A program made the translations under genes and the position numbers. A stretch of DNA of 53,193 nucleotides from Symbiodinium natans (Eukaryota; Sar; Dinophyceae; Suessiales; Symbiodiniaceae), in assembly GCA_905221605.1 (NCBI GenBank), contig CAJNDS010000901.1, forward strand, positions 1 through 53,193, read 5' to 3'. Below, piece after piece: positions 1 through 8,409 of the stretch. The first letter of the stretch is position 1, and the number at the start of each line of letters is the position of its first letter. The notes under the pieces were generated by a model. It did no database searches and was not told the DNA's origin. It was given only the letters and a program-made list of their open reading frames with translations.

Positions 1-11
1 ATTATTATTTA

Positions 12-608
12 TTAAAATCTTTTTTTGGCACGACAACCTTTAAAAATATTTTTTGTAAGATTATCCACCTCTGCTTTTTTCCTATTAACAGCGTCTTGCC
101 TTAATTGTTTGTAGTAATCTTGTATGCTAAATGGTTTTGGTTCTGGCGGTGCTTGAACTGGTTGTTGATGTTGATATTGTTGTATTCTTTCTTCAATATT
201 GGTAATATCATTTAATGGTGATGAATTGGTCAGTGGTCTAACTGCTACTGCTTTGACTTTTGCTTTTGGCTTTGCTTGGGGCTTTATTGGGCGGTTTTGC
301 AATTCTCCTTGACATATCTTTTCATGCTTATAACGAAAAGAACGTAAAAGCATCCTTTTAAAACATTTAGGGCAAGTTACATATTTTTCTTCTAATAGGG
401 CAGTTTTAGATGTAACAGGATCATCTGGGTTTCTTATTGGTTTTTCTTTTGTAGGTCTCTTTACTGGTTTAACTGGTGGTGGTAATTCTGCCCCTTTAGT
501 ATCCTCTTTTACTTCTTCTTGTGTGGTGATTTCATTAACTGGTTCAATTTGTTCTTCTGGTTTGTCTTGCTGGTCTGCTTCATTAAATTTAACATCTGGG
601 TCTGTCAT
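12..608 (-). CDS. Viral zinc-finger protein, probable virion component
   Basis: A 198-residue protein with an acidic, Pro/Lys-rich N-terminal half. A single zinc finger has C79-x2-C82 and H95-x3-C99. A basic Lys/Ala/Pro stretch follows at about residues 104-122, then a Gln-rich segment, and the C-terminus ends in basic residues. The spacing suggests a C2HC finger binding nucleic acid or protein. It lies next to the penton gene, transcribed the same way, and has a TCTA box 12 nt before the ATG (621-624, minus strand), as the capsid genes do. I therefore infer a late structural or DNA-associated role. I do not recognise the family. The AT-rich viral DNA continues off the left edge of the window. 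Confidence 0.7.
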   Translation of the reverse strand: MTDPDVKFNEADQQDKPEEQIEPVNEITTQEEVKEDTKGAELPPPVKPVKRPTKEKPIRNPDDPVTSKTALLEEKYVTCPKCFKRMLLRSFRYKHEKICQGELQNRPIKPQAKPKAKVKAVAVRPLTNSSPLNDITNIEERIQQYQHQQPVQAPPEPKPFSIQDYYKQLRQDAVNRKKAEVDNLTKNIFKGCRAKKRF

Positions 609-620
609 ATTATATAAATG

Positions 621-624
621 TAGA
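621..624 (-). promoter_or_regulatory. TCTA late-promoter-like box, zinc-finger gene
   Basis: TCTA on the minus strand, 12 nt before the ATG at 608, in A/T flanks. The same box stands before six other virion-assembly genes in this block. Confidence 0.5.
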
Positions 625-724
625 TATATTTTATTTTTTATAATAAAAAATAAAATGTAAATACACTCTTAAAATGGGTTATTCTTACCTTAACCATTTT
701 AAATATTGTTGTTGCTTTAATGTT

Positions 725-1058
725 TTAATCTTGGTCAATGCTTGATTTTTGAAAAATCAATGAGAAGGAAATAGCAATACCATGCAAATTAACAACTTTA
801 TTAGTATCATCAACAATTCTGAAATGCAACCTTTTAAGATTTTTATGGCTTACATCAACATAGTCACTAACCAGAGGGTATTCGTCCGTTATCTGACCGC
901 CTTGTCCGGCATTTACTAAAACTTTTTTAATGATACTTGAAGAATACCCAGTTGGTATATGTTGATTATAATTTGATAATTCAGGGCAAGAAATATATAG
1001 TATCCTATACGGATTGAGATCAATAGGGAAGCCCGTCCATAAACTGCTAGTTTGTTAT
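725..1058 (-). pseudogene. C-terminal part of penton protein, out of frame
   Basis: Just past the stop codon of the 187-residue penton reading frame, the next frame stays open for about 110 codons to a TAA at 725-727. It encodes plausible jelly-roll beta-strand sequence (for example RILYISCPEL and LKRLHFRIVDD). One extra base in the A-run of the minus-strand stretch ACAAACTAG, near 1,050-1,054, accounts for the break. The two pieces together would be about 295 residues, a usual size for penton proteins of this virus group. It is either a real one-base lesion in an integrated copy, a sequencing error in a homopolymer, or a +1 programmed shift; the first two are more likely. Confidence 0.65.
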
Positions 1059-1610
1059 AACAGTTTGAGTCGCAGAATAATTACCTATCATTTTATTTAT
1101 TGATTGGGGACGTATTCTCTTATCTCCTCTAAATATTATGCTCCATACAGAATCGGTTGTTTCATATATTTCATCATCAGTTAAAAATTTCGCTTTGTAA
1201 TTAAGTTTAGCTTGAATTTTATAAATGTTAAGTTTCTCTTCATAAGAACCAGTAAATAAATTAGTTATACCAGCTCCAGCATATAAGTTATTTGCCGTTG
1301 TTATGATGTGTTCAATTAAACCCAACGGGGTATAAATGCCCTGACTTAATTGTAGTGATCGTTTTGCATAAAAACTATCAACTGGTGTTACATCATTTTC
1401 TAATTCAATATATAAAAAATCATTATGACCTTCTTCTACTGTATAAAATGAATTAGGTATTGCTATTTCTGTTACATAACATTGAGTATTAGCGGGACAT
1501 TCAAAATTTTCTTGTAATTCAATTTCAAAATCAGTTGATGAATTAGATGAGGTTAGTCTTCTGCCACTATCTACGAATACCTTTTTGTATTTTAAAACTC
1601 TACTACTCAT
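1047..1610 (-). CDS. Penton / minor capsid protein, N-terminal part
   Basis: 187 residues, ending prematurely in a TAG. The N-terminal layout (VFVDSGRR, then a Ser/Thr-rich stretch, then DFEIEL, and later EIAIPNSFYTVEEGHNDFLYIEL) matches the start of penton-type minor capsid proteins of polinton-like viruses, as I know that family. There a short conserved arm precedes a single jelly-roll. The protein would form the five-fold vertices of the capsid. The rest of the jelly-roll lies in another frame at 725-1,058. A TCTA box is 15 nt before the ATG. The gene is divergent from the lipase and a few hundred bases from the MCP, the usual neighbourhood. The assignment rests on layout and partner genes, not on a database hit. 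Confidence 0.6.
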   Translation of the reverse strand: MSSRVLKYKKVFVDSGRRLTSSNSSTDFEIELQENFECPANTQCYVTEIAIPNSFYTVEEGHNDFLYIELENDVTPVDSFYAKRSLQLSQGIYTPLGLIEHIITTANNLYAGAGITNLFTGSYEEKLNIYKIQAKLNYKAKFLTDDEIYETTDSVWSIIFRGDKRIRPQSINKMIGNYSATQTVITN

Positions 1611-1625
1611 TAATATATATTTAAT

Positions 1626-1629
1626 TAGA
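1626..1629 (-). promoter_or_regulatory. TCTA late-promoter-like box, penton gene
   Basis: TCTA on the minus strand, 15 nt before the ATG at 1,610, within the 49-nt spacer shared with the divergent lipase gene. The lipase side of the spacer has no TCTA. Confidence 0.5.
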
Positions 1630-1659
1630 TTTTAATATTTTATAAAATAGTAATATAAT

Positions 1660-2364
1660 ATGCGAAAAGATTTAGAACTATTAATAAGAGGACAACGATA
1701 CCCACATTTAACAAGAGGCAATAGAAAACCACCACCATCTACACAAAGAACAGAAACGCCCACATCTTCACAAGTAAATAGCGATAGGGAAAGAATAATA
1801 CAAAAGATTCAAAAGCATATGAGAGATAATAATAATATTAATAATGTTAATTTAATTAGTGATGCCGAAGGTTTGTATAAAAGTTATAGAACTGGAACAG
1901 GACTATATAAATTTGGTAATACATTATATGTTAGTGGCACTTCTGGTAAAAATTTAGCAAATGATATTTTTAGTGATATTTTTCATATTCCGTTTAACAG
2001 ACTTGAAGAAAGCGAACGATATAAAGATGCTTACGAAATGCTTCAAACTTCACCAGAGGTTACACGTTTGGTTGGACACAGTCTTGGATCGGCTGTTGTT
2101 AAAGTCTTAAATAAAAACTCTAATGATAAATACGCTGAAAATTTATATTCAAGTCCTATTATATCTTTACCTTCATCAACTGCCAGAGATGACAATCATT
2201 TAAATTTCAGGACGGCATTAGATCCAGTGGCTGTTTTAGATACAGGTAGTATAACAGTTCCACAAGGAACATTAAACCCTCACAGTTATTTTAATTTCTT
2301 TGATCAGGGAAGAAGTGAATTTAATACTGCTAATAATACTCAACCAGTAAAAAAAATTATGTAA
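1660..2364 (+). CDS. Class-3 lipase-like alpha/beta hydrolase
   Basis: 234 residues. The nucleophile elbow is G139-H-S141-L-G143. A plausible acid is D188 in LDPVAVLD and a plausible base H208 in NPHSY, so a Ser-Asp-His triad is readable in the right order and spacing for the Lipase_3 family. The basic N-terminal 55 residues (Arg/Pro/Thr-rich) have no signal peptide. Lipases of this type occur in several polinton-like viruses and other algal viruses, where a role in membrane breach at entry or exit has been suggested but is unproven. The gene is divergent from the penton and upstream of the MCP. It has no TCTA box, unlike the assembly genes around it, so its timing may differ. Confidence 0.75.
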   Translation: MRKDLELLIRGQRYPHLTRGNRKPPPSTQRTETPTSSQVNSDRERIIQKIQKHMRDNNNINNVNLISDAEGLYKSYRTGTGLYKFGNTLYVSGTSGKNLANDIFSDIFHIPFNRLEESERYKDAYEMLQTSPEVTRLVGHSLGSAVVKVLNKNSNDKYAENLYSSPIISLPSSTARDDNHLNFRTALDPVAVLDTGSITVPQGTLNPHSYFNFFDQGRSEFNTANNTQPVKKIM

Positions 2365-2380
2365 TATATTATATAATATA

Positions 2381-2623
2381 ATGATATGCAACAGAGATTT
2401 AATAGCAAAGCAAAATAAGAAACAACAAGAGGTGAAACCAAAAAGAACTATTAAAACAAGAGGTTATGATATGATTAGAGAAATTGTTGAAGAGGGTGAG
2501 AATAAAATGAATGTCAATGAAGCAATTAATAAACCAAATATTAAGAATAATAATGATATTAATTTAAATTTAAAAAGTTTAAATAAATTAAAAAATAATA
2601 AAATAATTTTATCTAATAAATAA
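2381..2623 (+). CDS. Small Lys/Asn-rich viral protein
   Basis: 80 residues, very rich in Lys, Asn and Ile, with no recognisable domain. It starts 16 bp after the lipase stop and ends 9 bp before the MCP start, in the same direction, so it fits a tightly packed operon-like order. The second half (repeats of NLNLKSLNKLKNN) is low in complexity and may be weakly coding. The MCP promoter box lies inside its last codons. I do not recognise it. Confidence 0.4.
   Translation: MICNRDLIAKQNKKQQEVKPKRTIKTRGYDMIREIVEEGENKMNVNEAINKPNIKNNNDINLNLKSLNKLKNNKIILSNK
2612..2615 (+). promoter_or_regulatory. TCTA late-promoter-like box, MCP gene
   Basis: TCTA 17 nt before the MCP ATG at 2,633, flanked by long A/T runs. 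It overlaps the 3' end of the preceding small gene. Confidence 0.5.
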
Positions 2624-2632
2624 TATATACTT

Positions 2633-4156
2633 ATGGAAAATATTATTGCTGAAAGTGAGTCAAATGTTGTTGGTGGTTTTGAATATGGCATTGAAAACCT
2701 CGGCAGATATGTTATTGATAGACGTCAAGTATCCTATGCTCCGTCTGGTTCAAATATTTATTCAGTAGGGGCTGGGAATAGACAAATTAAATTTCATTTA
2801 ACTGCTTCTGACACTAATTCTTATTTAGATTTATCAAGTATTCGTATTTTTGCTAATCTGAAAAACAATGAAGCGGGAACTACAAGATACTTAAGATTTA
2901 TCGGACAACTACATTCATGCTTCTCACGATTACGAGTCATGGTAGGTGGGCAGATTGTAGAAGATATAACAGATTACAATAAATTCTGTGAGATTTGGAA
3001 TTGCTTAAAATCCCCTGACGCTCGTGATTTAGATGATATTGAAAGCGGTATGAATCCGAGATATGATGACGATTTTGCACATACATATGCTACTGGATTA
3101 CAAGAAGATGTGGCAGGTGCTGGAAATTGGAATAAATACGGTGATTTACGACAGAAATTCACGAGACATTCCATGGCAGGTATTTACCCTCAATCATGGG
3201 TGCGACTTGGGCATCAGTGTTGTTCAGGCTTCTTGAATTCTGGGTATTATTTGCCCCTTCGCCATGCTTCTGGTTTAGAAATTGAATTAACCCTTGTTAA
3301 TGATGCTAATGATCCCATTATTGTGCCAGTTGCTTCAGGTGGAACAAATACCGACGCCAACAATTATTTTTTCACGGAAGGTAATACTGGAGTAGATTGG
3401 GAATTGAATTCACTAGCACTTAAAGCGGATATCGCTGTTTTAGATCCAAAAGTTTCAGAAAAATACACGGAGGGACTATTAAGCGGTGGCTCTATGAAAA
3501 TTTTATATAAATCATATCACATGACAAGTCAAACAATAGCAAATGGAACAGGTGAAATTAATCTGAATATCGTTAAATCTGCTACTCGTTTAGATGGCAT
3601 GTTTGTTACACTTTATCGTAAGCCAAGAACAGAAGCTATATTCAGTATGAATAATGAATCACGATTTGACCGTTACATTTTCAAAAAATGGAACTATTTT
3701 TATAATCCGATGATTAATTACCCCGCTTTCTCTAATGGAACGGGGGCGACTGGTAATGAAGTTGGTTATGGATACGCTAACAAGAATTTAGACTTAACTT
3801 TTGATGTTTTACTGGGTAATAAACGATATCCAGAAGTTGCATCTTCTTCATTAAGTGAGCATATGTATTATCTTCGTAGGTTTGTATCTTTACTCAATCC
3901 AGATCAAGATAGTATGAGCATTAAATACAATCAATACAGAGCAAATAAATTCATAATGGGGATTAATTTCCAAAAGATGGATCAAAATAATTTAACTGGG
4001 GTAAATTCTAAACTTGGTGCATTATTAACTTTAAATATTCGTGGAACTAATGCAAACCTAACAGGAACAGAAGAAGCAATTGAAGAAATTACAACATGCC
4101 TAGTTAGTTCAAATATTCTTGAAATTATGGCAGATACACCAATGGTTCATACTTAA
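2633..4156 (+). CDS. Major capsid protein, double jelly-roll
   Basis: 507 residues, the expected size for double-jelly-roll major capsid proteins of polinton-like viruses. Visible hallmarks are: an N-terminal arm leading into alternating beta-strands (QIKFHLTAS, LDLSSIRIFANL); a first-barrel segment with RLRVMVGGQIVEDI, the common place for strand F/G; a central NSGYYLPLRHASGLEIELTL stretch typical of the barrel end; and a second barrel from about residue 265 (KADIAVLDPKV, MKILYKSYHM) that ends near residue 500. Trimers of this fold form the hexagonal capsomers. The frame is intact, unlike the penton. It sits between the lipase/small gene and the fibre gene on the same strand, with its own TCTA box. 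I infer the class from length, strand pattern and neighbours. Confidence 0.8.
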   Translation: MENIIAESESNVVGGFEYGIENLGRYVIDRRQVSYAPSGSNIYSVGAGNRQIKFHLTASDTNSYLDLSSIRIFANLKNNEAGTTRYLRFIGQLHSCFSRLRVMVGGQIVEDITDYNKFCEIWNCLKSPDARDLDDIESGMNPRYDDDFAHTYATGLQEDVAGAGNWNKYGDLRQKFTRHSMAGIYPQSWVRLGHQCCSGFLNSGYYLPLRHASGLEIELTLVNDANDPIIVPVASGGTNTDANNYFFTEGNTGVDWELNSLALKADIAVLDPKVSEKYTEGLLSGGSMKILYKSYHMTSQTIANGTGEINLNIVKSATRLDGMFVTLYRKPRTEAIFSMNNESRFDRYIFKKWNYFYNPMINYPAFSNGTGATGNEVGYGYANKNLDLTFDVLLGNKRYPEVASSSLSEHMYYLRRFVSLLNPDQDSMSIKYNQYRANKFIMGINFQKMDQNNLTGVNSKLGALLTLNIRGTNANLTGTEEAIEEITTCLVSSNILEIMADTPMVHT

Positions 4157-4184
4157 ATTAAAAAAACATTCGTAAATATTATTA

Positions 4185-4188
4185 TCTA
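4185..4188 (+). promoter_or_regulatory. TCTA late-promoter-like box, fibre gene
   Basis: TCTA 18 nt before the ATG at 4,207, in the 50-bp A/T spacer between MCP and fibre. Confidence 0.5.
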
Positions 4189-4206
4189 ATTAAATAATAT
4201 TTACTA

Positions 4207-6642
4207 ATGAATGTTCCAGTTACTTTAACAGGACTACAAACCGTAAATGCAGATAAGATTTATTTAGAAGGGACGGAATTATCGCAACTATATGCTTCAA
4301 GTGAAGACATCACAACCAACGCAGTGGAAATACAAGCAAACACCGATGCTATTGATGTTCTGAACACCAAGCAATTGCAAAACTTTAATAATATTAATGC
4401 TATTAATACTGATCTAACTAATAATTATCAAACCAATACAGTATTAGCACAGAATTTTTACAATAAAACAGAGATTGATTCAACATTTACTAACTATTAT
4501 ACATTATCACAAATTGATACAAATTTATCAACTAATTATCAAACTAATGCCCAATTAGCAGTTAATTATTATAATAAAAGTGAGGTTGATTCAAATTTAT
4601 CAACTAATTTCCAAACTAACACGCAACTGGCAACCAATTATTATAACAAGGGTGAGGTAGATACATTACTAGCGGGGGCTGGTTCTGGTGGCTACACAGA
4701 TACAGAAATTGATAACTTATTAGATCTACGAGTTCCAAAATCAGATTTTACAAATAGATTTAGTGCCAATCCTATTATTGATTGTTCTGCCCCAACTGTT
4801 ATTCATAGCGGTTTAACATTAAATAATTCAACTATAAATATATCACCAGTAGAAGGATTATTATTTAGCAATCAAACAGGAGGAGGTGATAAAGTATTAG
4901 CAGAATTTAAAAATGCAACTAGTTATATAACTTTACAAGGCGATAAAATATTTTGTAATAATACATCAGATGACGCAATAAAACAATTAGATTTATCAAA
5001 TAATAATGCAGGGTATAAAATGTCAGGTAAAATAGAAACCCCAACAGGTGGTCTAGTAATAGAAAATACAGCAGATGCTAATTTATCATTTACAGTTAGA
5101 AATACTGATAATTATATTGCTTTTAACAATGATAGTATTGATTGTTATAATTCTGTTGGTGATACAGGTAGGATTTTAAATTTAAATAGGAATGCTGATC
5201 AATATGTTAAATCGCATTCATTATTAGTAGATACAGCATCAAATACATTAACGGGAGGATATACATTAGATGTTGTTGATAGTGCTATTGTTAGACAAAA
5301 TTTAAGAGTTGATGGTAATATAGATTTAACAAATAATACAGGAGATATCCAATTACCAACAGCAGGAATAGACATGTTCAGAAATTCAGGAGATGCTAAT
5401 TATAATTTAAGAGTTAGAGACACTCAAGGAGTTTTTGAATTTAGAAACAGAAATTTTAGATGTATGAACCCAAGTAATCCAGCAAATGGAACAGAAATGA
5501 TATTGCACGACACAGGAGGTGATTATCGTTTAAGAATAGGAAGTCAAACAACAGCAACAGTAGGAATAGGAAGACAATATAATTTTTCATATCATTTAAC
5601 AGTAGGTGGTATAAGTAATTTTAATGAAACAAGGGTAGAAAATGATGCAACATTTTTAGGACAACAGTTATTAAGCACTGATGCCCGTATTTTTCAGAGA
5701 GCCGACGCTAATAATTCATTAAATATAATATCAACAGAGGAAATTAACTTTAGCCTCCAAAACGACAGAGCATCCGATCCTACTACTGGGACGATATGTC
5801 TTCAATTGAATGATACTAACGGCATTACATTAAATAGAGCAGTTACAAATAATTTAACCTTTAATTCTATTGGTAATTTAACAGCGGAAGCAGATTTAAT
5901 AACTTGGGGAAAAATGAAATTTCAAAATTCATCAGAGTTTAGAGAAGTATTAGACACTCAATATAAGTTATATATCAGAAATTCAGATCAAGCAGGAGAA
6001 ATGAATTTAATAATGGGTTTAGAATCATCAACGCCAGAAATTCAATTAACTGATGGGAAAGTAACTTTAGTTGGACAATTAGAAATTACAAATACCGATG
6101 TATCAGGACAACAAAGAGTATTAATTAATAATCCCGATACGGATGGGTTTATTAGATTAAGTAATAATAATTTATCAAGATTAGACGCTACAAATACAGG
6201 CGTTGATGTTTATGGTTTCCTTACTACAACTAATAACGCTGATATTGGAGGAAATTTAACATGTGTTGCTTTAACTGAAACATCAGACTCTAAATTAAAA
6301 GAAAATGTTAAGGAAGCAAATATTAAAGAATGTTATAAAGCAGTCAAATACATCAAGCCGAAAACATATAATTTTATCAATGATGAAGACAAAAAAAGTC
6401 ATATTGGATTTATAGCAGATGATATAAAAGACGCTAAGATGCCCAAAGAATGGGACAACATCGTATATTATAATGATGATGGCATGAAATTATTAGCGTA
6501 TAATAAAACAGCAGTTGTTTTGTGGGGTTGTGTTCAGCAGTTGCAAAAGCAAGTAGAAGATTTAGAAAAAGAAGTTAAGAAGTTAAAAGGTGAAGCATCG
6601 CCAAAAGCAAAAGCAAAACCTAAAGCGAAAAGTAAAGATTAA
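4207..6642 (+). CDS. Fibre-like protein with C-terminal S74 self-cleaving chaperone
   Basis: 811 residues. Residues 71-156 hold repeated motifs of the type NYQTNxxLAxNYYNKxEVDS, typical of trimeric fibre shafts. The long middle is repetitive beta-structure (recurring NTDN, DANLSF, FRNSGDANYNL). The C-terminus from about 685 is a Peptidase_S74 intramolecular chaperone: S693-D-S-K-L-K698 is the autocleavage signature, followed by YKAVKYIKPKTYNF and HIGFIADD. A coiled coil (LQKQVEDLEKEVKKL) and a Lys/Ala/Pro tail end the protein. In this family the domain drives trimerisation of the fibre and is then cut off at the Ser. A receptor-binding vertex or surface fibre is the natural reading here. It follows the MCP and has a TCTA box. 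It is intact. Confidence 0.85.
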   Translation: MNVPVTLTGLQTVNADKIYLEGTELSQLYASSEDITTNAVEIQANTDAIDVLNTKQLQNFNNINAINTDLTNNYQTNTVLAQNFYNKTEIDSTFTNYYTLSQIDTNLSTNYQTNAQLAVNYYNKSEVDSNLSTNFQTNTQLATNYYNKGEVDTLLAGAGSGGYTDTEIDNLLDLRVPKSDFTNRFSANPIIDCSAPTVIHSGLTLNNSTINISPVEGLLFSNQTGGGDKVLAEFKNATSYITLQGDKIFCNNTSDDAIKQLDLSNNNAGYKMSGKIETPTGGLVIENTADANLSFTVRNTDNYIAFNNDSIDCYNSVGDTGRILNLNRNADQYVKSHSLLVDTASNTLTGGYTLDVVDSAIVRQNLRVDGNIDLTNNTGDIQLPTAGIDMFRNSGDANYNLRVRDTQGVFEFRNRNFRCMNPSNPANGTEMILHDTGGDYRLRIGSQTTATVGIGRQYNFSYHLTVGGISNFNETRVENDATFLGQQLLSTDARIFQRADANNSLNIISTEEINFSLQNDRASDPTTGTICLQLNDTNGITLNRAVTNNLTFNSIGNLTAEADLITWGKMKFQNSSEFREVLDTQYKLYIRNSDQAGEMNLIMGLESSTPEIQLTDGKVTLVGQLEITNTDVSGQQRVLINNPDTDGFIRLSNNNLSRLDATNTGVDVYGFLTTTNNADIGGNLTCVALTETSDSKLKENVKEANIKECYKAVKYIKPKTYNFINDEDKKSHIGFIADDIKDAKMPKEWDNIVYYNDDGMKLLAYNKTAVVLWGCVQQLQKQVEDLEKEVKKLKGEASPKAKAKPKAKSKD

Positions 6643-6644
6643 AA

Positions 6645-6648
6645 TCTA
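6645..6648 (+). promoter_or_regulatory. TCTA late-promoter-like box, 72-residue gene
   Basis: TCTA 14 nt before the ATG at 6,663, only 3 bp after the fibre stop codon. Confidence 0.5.
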
Positions 6649-6662
6649 AATAATAATATATA

Positions 6663-6881
6663 ATGACAGATTTTCAAACTGAATATGCAACATGTATGGA
6701 ATTAATAAAGCAGAAAAGTAAAGAAATATCTGAAACTGATATTTTATTAAAAGCGATGAAAGATTTGTTGCAAAAATTACAGGAAGAAGAAGAAAAAGTA
6801 GAGGCACTGAAGAAAAGAAAAATTAAATGTCCTTGCTTTGGTTTTACTACCCTTCATTGCTGTCCTTTATCTATATTCTAG
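6663..6881 (+). CDS. Small coiled-coil protein with Cys-rich tail
   Basis: 72 residues. Residues 10-52 form a charged coiled coil (LLQKLQEEEEKVEALKKRK). The tail KCPCFGF...HCCPLSIF has four Cys and ends in hydrophobic residues, which suggests a membrane or metal contact. It follows the fibre by 20 bp, carries a TCTA box, and faces the GIY-YIG gene tail to tail across a hairpin. A small virion or assembly protein is possible; I do not recognise a family. Confidence 0.55.
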   Translation: MTDFQTEYATCMELIKQKSKEISETDILLKAMKDLLQKLQEEEEKVEALKKRKIKCPCFGFTTLHCCPLSIF

Positions 6882-6889
6882 TGATAAAT

Positions 6890-6914
6890 AAAAATATTCC
6901 AGAAGAATATTTTT
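6890..6914. terminator. Hairpin between convergent genes
   Basis: AAAAATATTC (6,890-6,899) and GAATATTTTT (6,905-6,914) form a perfect 10-bp stem with a 5-nt loop. It sits between the stops of two convergent genes and overlaps the last codons of the minus-strand one. 3'-end hairpins between convergent genes are known in giant viruses; function here is inferred. Confidence 0.5.
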
Positions 6915-7560
6915 AATTATCTTGGGTTGTTTGTAGGAACTCTTCTGTATGTGCTTCAGCGGATTGGTTGTTTAGGTATTCTTGGTGTTTTTTGGTTCTT
7001 TCATGGCAAGACTTGCCAGTGTTGTTGAAAACTGCCCCACACTTACATGTTATCTTGTATGTGTGGTCTTTTCTATACTCTGTGTATTTGTCTTTATGTA
7101 ACTGATAGTCTCGTTTCTTCCGTTCTTTGATTTTTTCAGGTTTCTCCATCCGATACATTTCGGCTTTGCGCCGAAACTCTTCTTTATTCTGATCATACCT
7201 CTCATGGAAATACTGAAGCTTTTCTTCACGTGACCTTATAGGACTTAATTTGTTTAGTGTTGCGTTCAATGCTTCCATATGTTGGCGTTCAAGTTGTCTA
7301 GCATGTAAATTATTTTCACACTCTCTTGTTTCAATTAAAACCATTTGGAAATTATCCCAGCCGCCGTTTTGTCTGATGAAATCATACAAATACATCTCAA
7401 AACGTCCTTTGTTATTTTCATTGGAACATGTGCTTTTATGTTGACGTTTTCTATTCTTGAAATTTGTTGTGTGACCGACATAGCAGTCGGCTATTCTTAA
7501 ATCTTTACAAACGATTTTATAAAAATGTGTCTTGCTGTAATCAACCGGTTTAATTGGCAT
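6913..7560 (-). CDS. GIY-YIG endonuclease with C-terminal zinc finger
   Basis: About 215 residues. I chose the ATG at 7,560; an in-frame GTG at 7,563 is the only nearby alternative. The N-terminal GIY-YIG core is a variant: FYKIVCKD stands for GIY, CYVGHT for YIG, then the Arg-rich FKNRKRQHK and a Glu in VLIETRE. The middle is long, charged and helical. The C-terminus has a second metal motif (ITCKCGAVF with a Cys/His pair in CHERTKKH), the kind found in freestanding GIY-YIG proteins of NCLDVs and virophage-like elements. It may act as a homing-type nuclease or in DNA processing. There is no TCTA box, and a second GIY-YIG gene lies at 12,245. Confidence 0.75.
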   Translation of the reverse strand: MPIKPVDYSKTHFYKIVCKDLRIADCYVGHTTNFKNRKRQHKSTCSNENNKGRFEMYLYDFIRQNGGWDNFQMVLIETRECENNLHARQLERQHMEALNATLNKLSPIRSREEKLQYFHERYDQNKEEFRRKAEMYRMEKPEKIKERKKRDYQLHKDKYTEYRKDHTYKITCKCGAVFNNTGKSCHERTKKHQEYLNNQSAEAHTEEFLQTTQDN

Positions 7561-7596
7561 CACTATGTCCTATTAAGTATTATAAAATTTCATTCT

Positions 7597-8373
7597 TTAA
7601 ACCATTTCATCTTCATCAATCTTAAAAACATGCTCCAAATTAATATAAAACATATTGTTAATATCTTGCGATCGTAATTTGATAAAGAAGAATGAAAAAG
7701 GTTTGAAATTTACCGCCTGTTGATACATATCGTATAAGCGTTTTCGATCAACCATTGCTGAATTTTCCTCAATAAATGCATCAACCTCTTTCATATTTCT
7801 CAATTTGAATATATATAAGGAACTACTGTTTAACCTAATTATAGGAGCTACGGCATTGTATTTCTGAACCGATGTTAATACAGATATTGCATTGTGTCTT
7901 GATTTTGTATATAATCCATGCAATATTTTTGAATATTTCATAAACCGTTGATCCTCTGCGAAATCATCAATACAAATAAGCACCGAAAATAAATTCTTGA
8001 TTTTGTTTTTCTTCTGATACTCAACTACTTTATGTTGAGTGTCAATAATCTTTTGCAACGCTTGAGGATCATAGTCGTCAAACAGATACTTTTCTTTGTC
8101 ATTATCAACATTCAAGTGGTCAGATATATAGCGTTTCACTGGAATCCAGTTATCATCCACGGTGGCTGTTGGAGAAAAAATATAAATACGCTCGAAGCAG
8201 TTTCTATAAATTTTCAGTATTAGGTTTTGAAGTAAGATCCCTTTACCGCCTTGACTACTTGCACAGATAATGGATCTGAAAGGTAGTTTATCAGCAACAT
8301 CAAATTTAGATTGTTTATAGTCATATGTTTTAGGTTCTATTGGTTCTATCGTTGGAATATTATTATTACTCAT
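7597..8373 (-). CDS. A32-type genome-packaging ATPase
   Basis: 258 residues, the usual size for FtsK/HerA-superfamily packaging ATPases of polinton-like viruses, virophages and NCLDVs. The P-loop is ICASSQGGKG with K44, so the residue after Lys is Gly and not the usual Ser/Thr. The Walker B strand is VLICIDDF with D136-D137. SVLTSVQKY near 164-172 fits the sensor/Gln motif, and VAPIIRLNSSSLYIFKLRN is the conserved strand pair that follows in A32 proteins. It would pump DNA into the preformed capsid. A TCTA box is 10 nt before the ATG. It is intact. The GKG ending is unusual but seen in divergent family members. Confidence 0.85.
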   Translation of the reverse strand: MSNNNIPTIEPIEPKTYDYKQSKFDVADKLPFRSIICASSQGGKGILLQNLILKIYRNCFERIYIFSPTATVDDNWIPVKRYISDHLNVDNDKEKYLFDDYDPQALQKIIDTQHKVVEYQKKNKIKNLFSVLICIDDFAEDQRFMKYSKILHGLYTKSRHNAISVLTSVQKYNAVAPIIRLNSSSLYIFKLRNMKEVDAFIEENSAMVDRKRLYDMYQQAVNFKPFSFFFIKLRSQDINNMFYINLEHVFKIDEDEMV

Positions 8374-8383
8374 TATACTTACA

Positions 8384-8387
8384 TAGA
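8384..8387 (-). promoter_or_regulatory. TCTA late-promoter-like box, ATPase gene
   Basis: TCTA on the minus strand, 10 nt before the ATG at 8,373, in the 36-bp divergent spacer to the small gene at 8,410. Confidence 0.5.
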
Positions 8388-8409
8388 AAATTATATAATT
8401 AATTATATA

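Noticed and set aside
2464-2691. 75-codon minus-strand hydrophobic ORF overlapping the small gene and the MCP start.
   Set aside because: Antisense of A/T-rich coding sequence; it would cross the MCP promoter and start.
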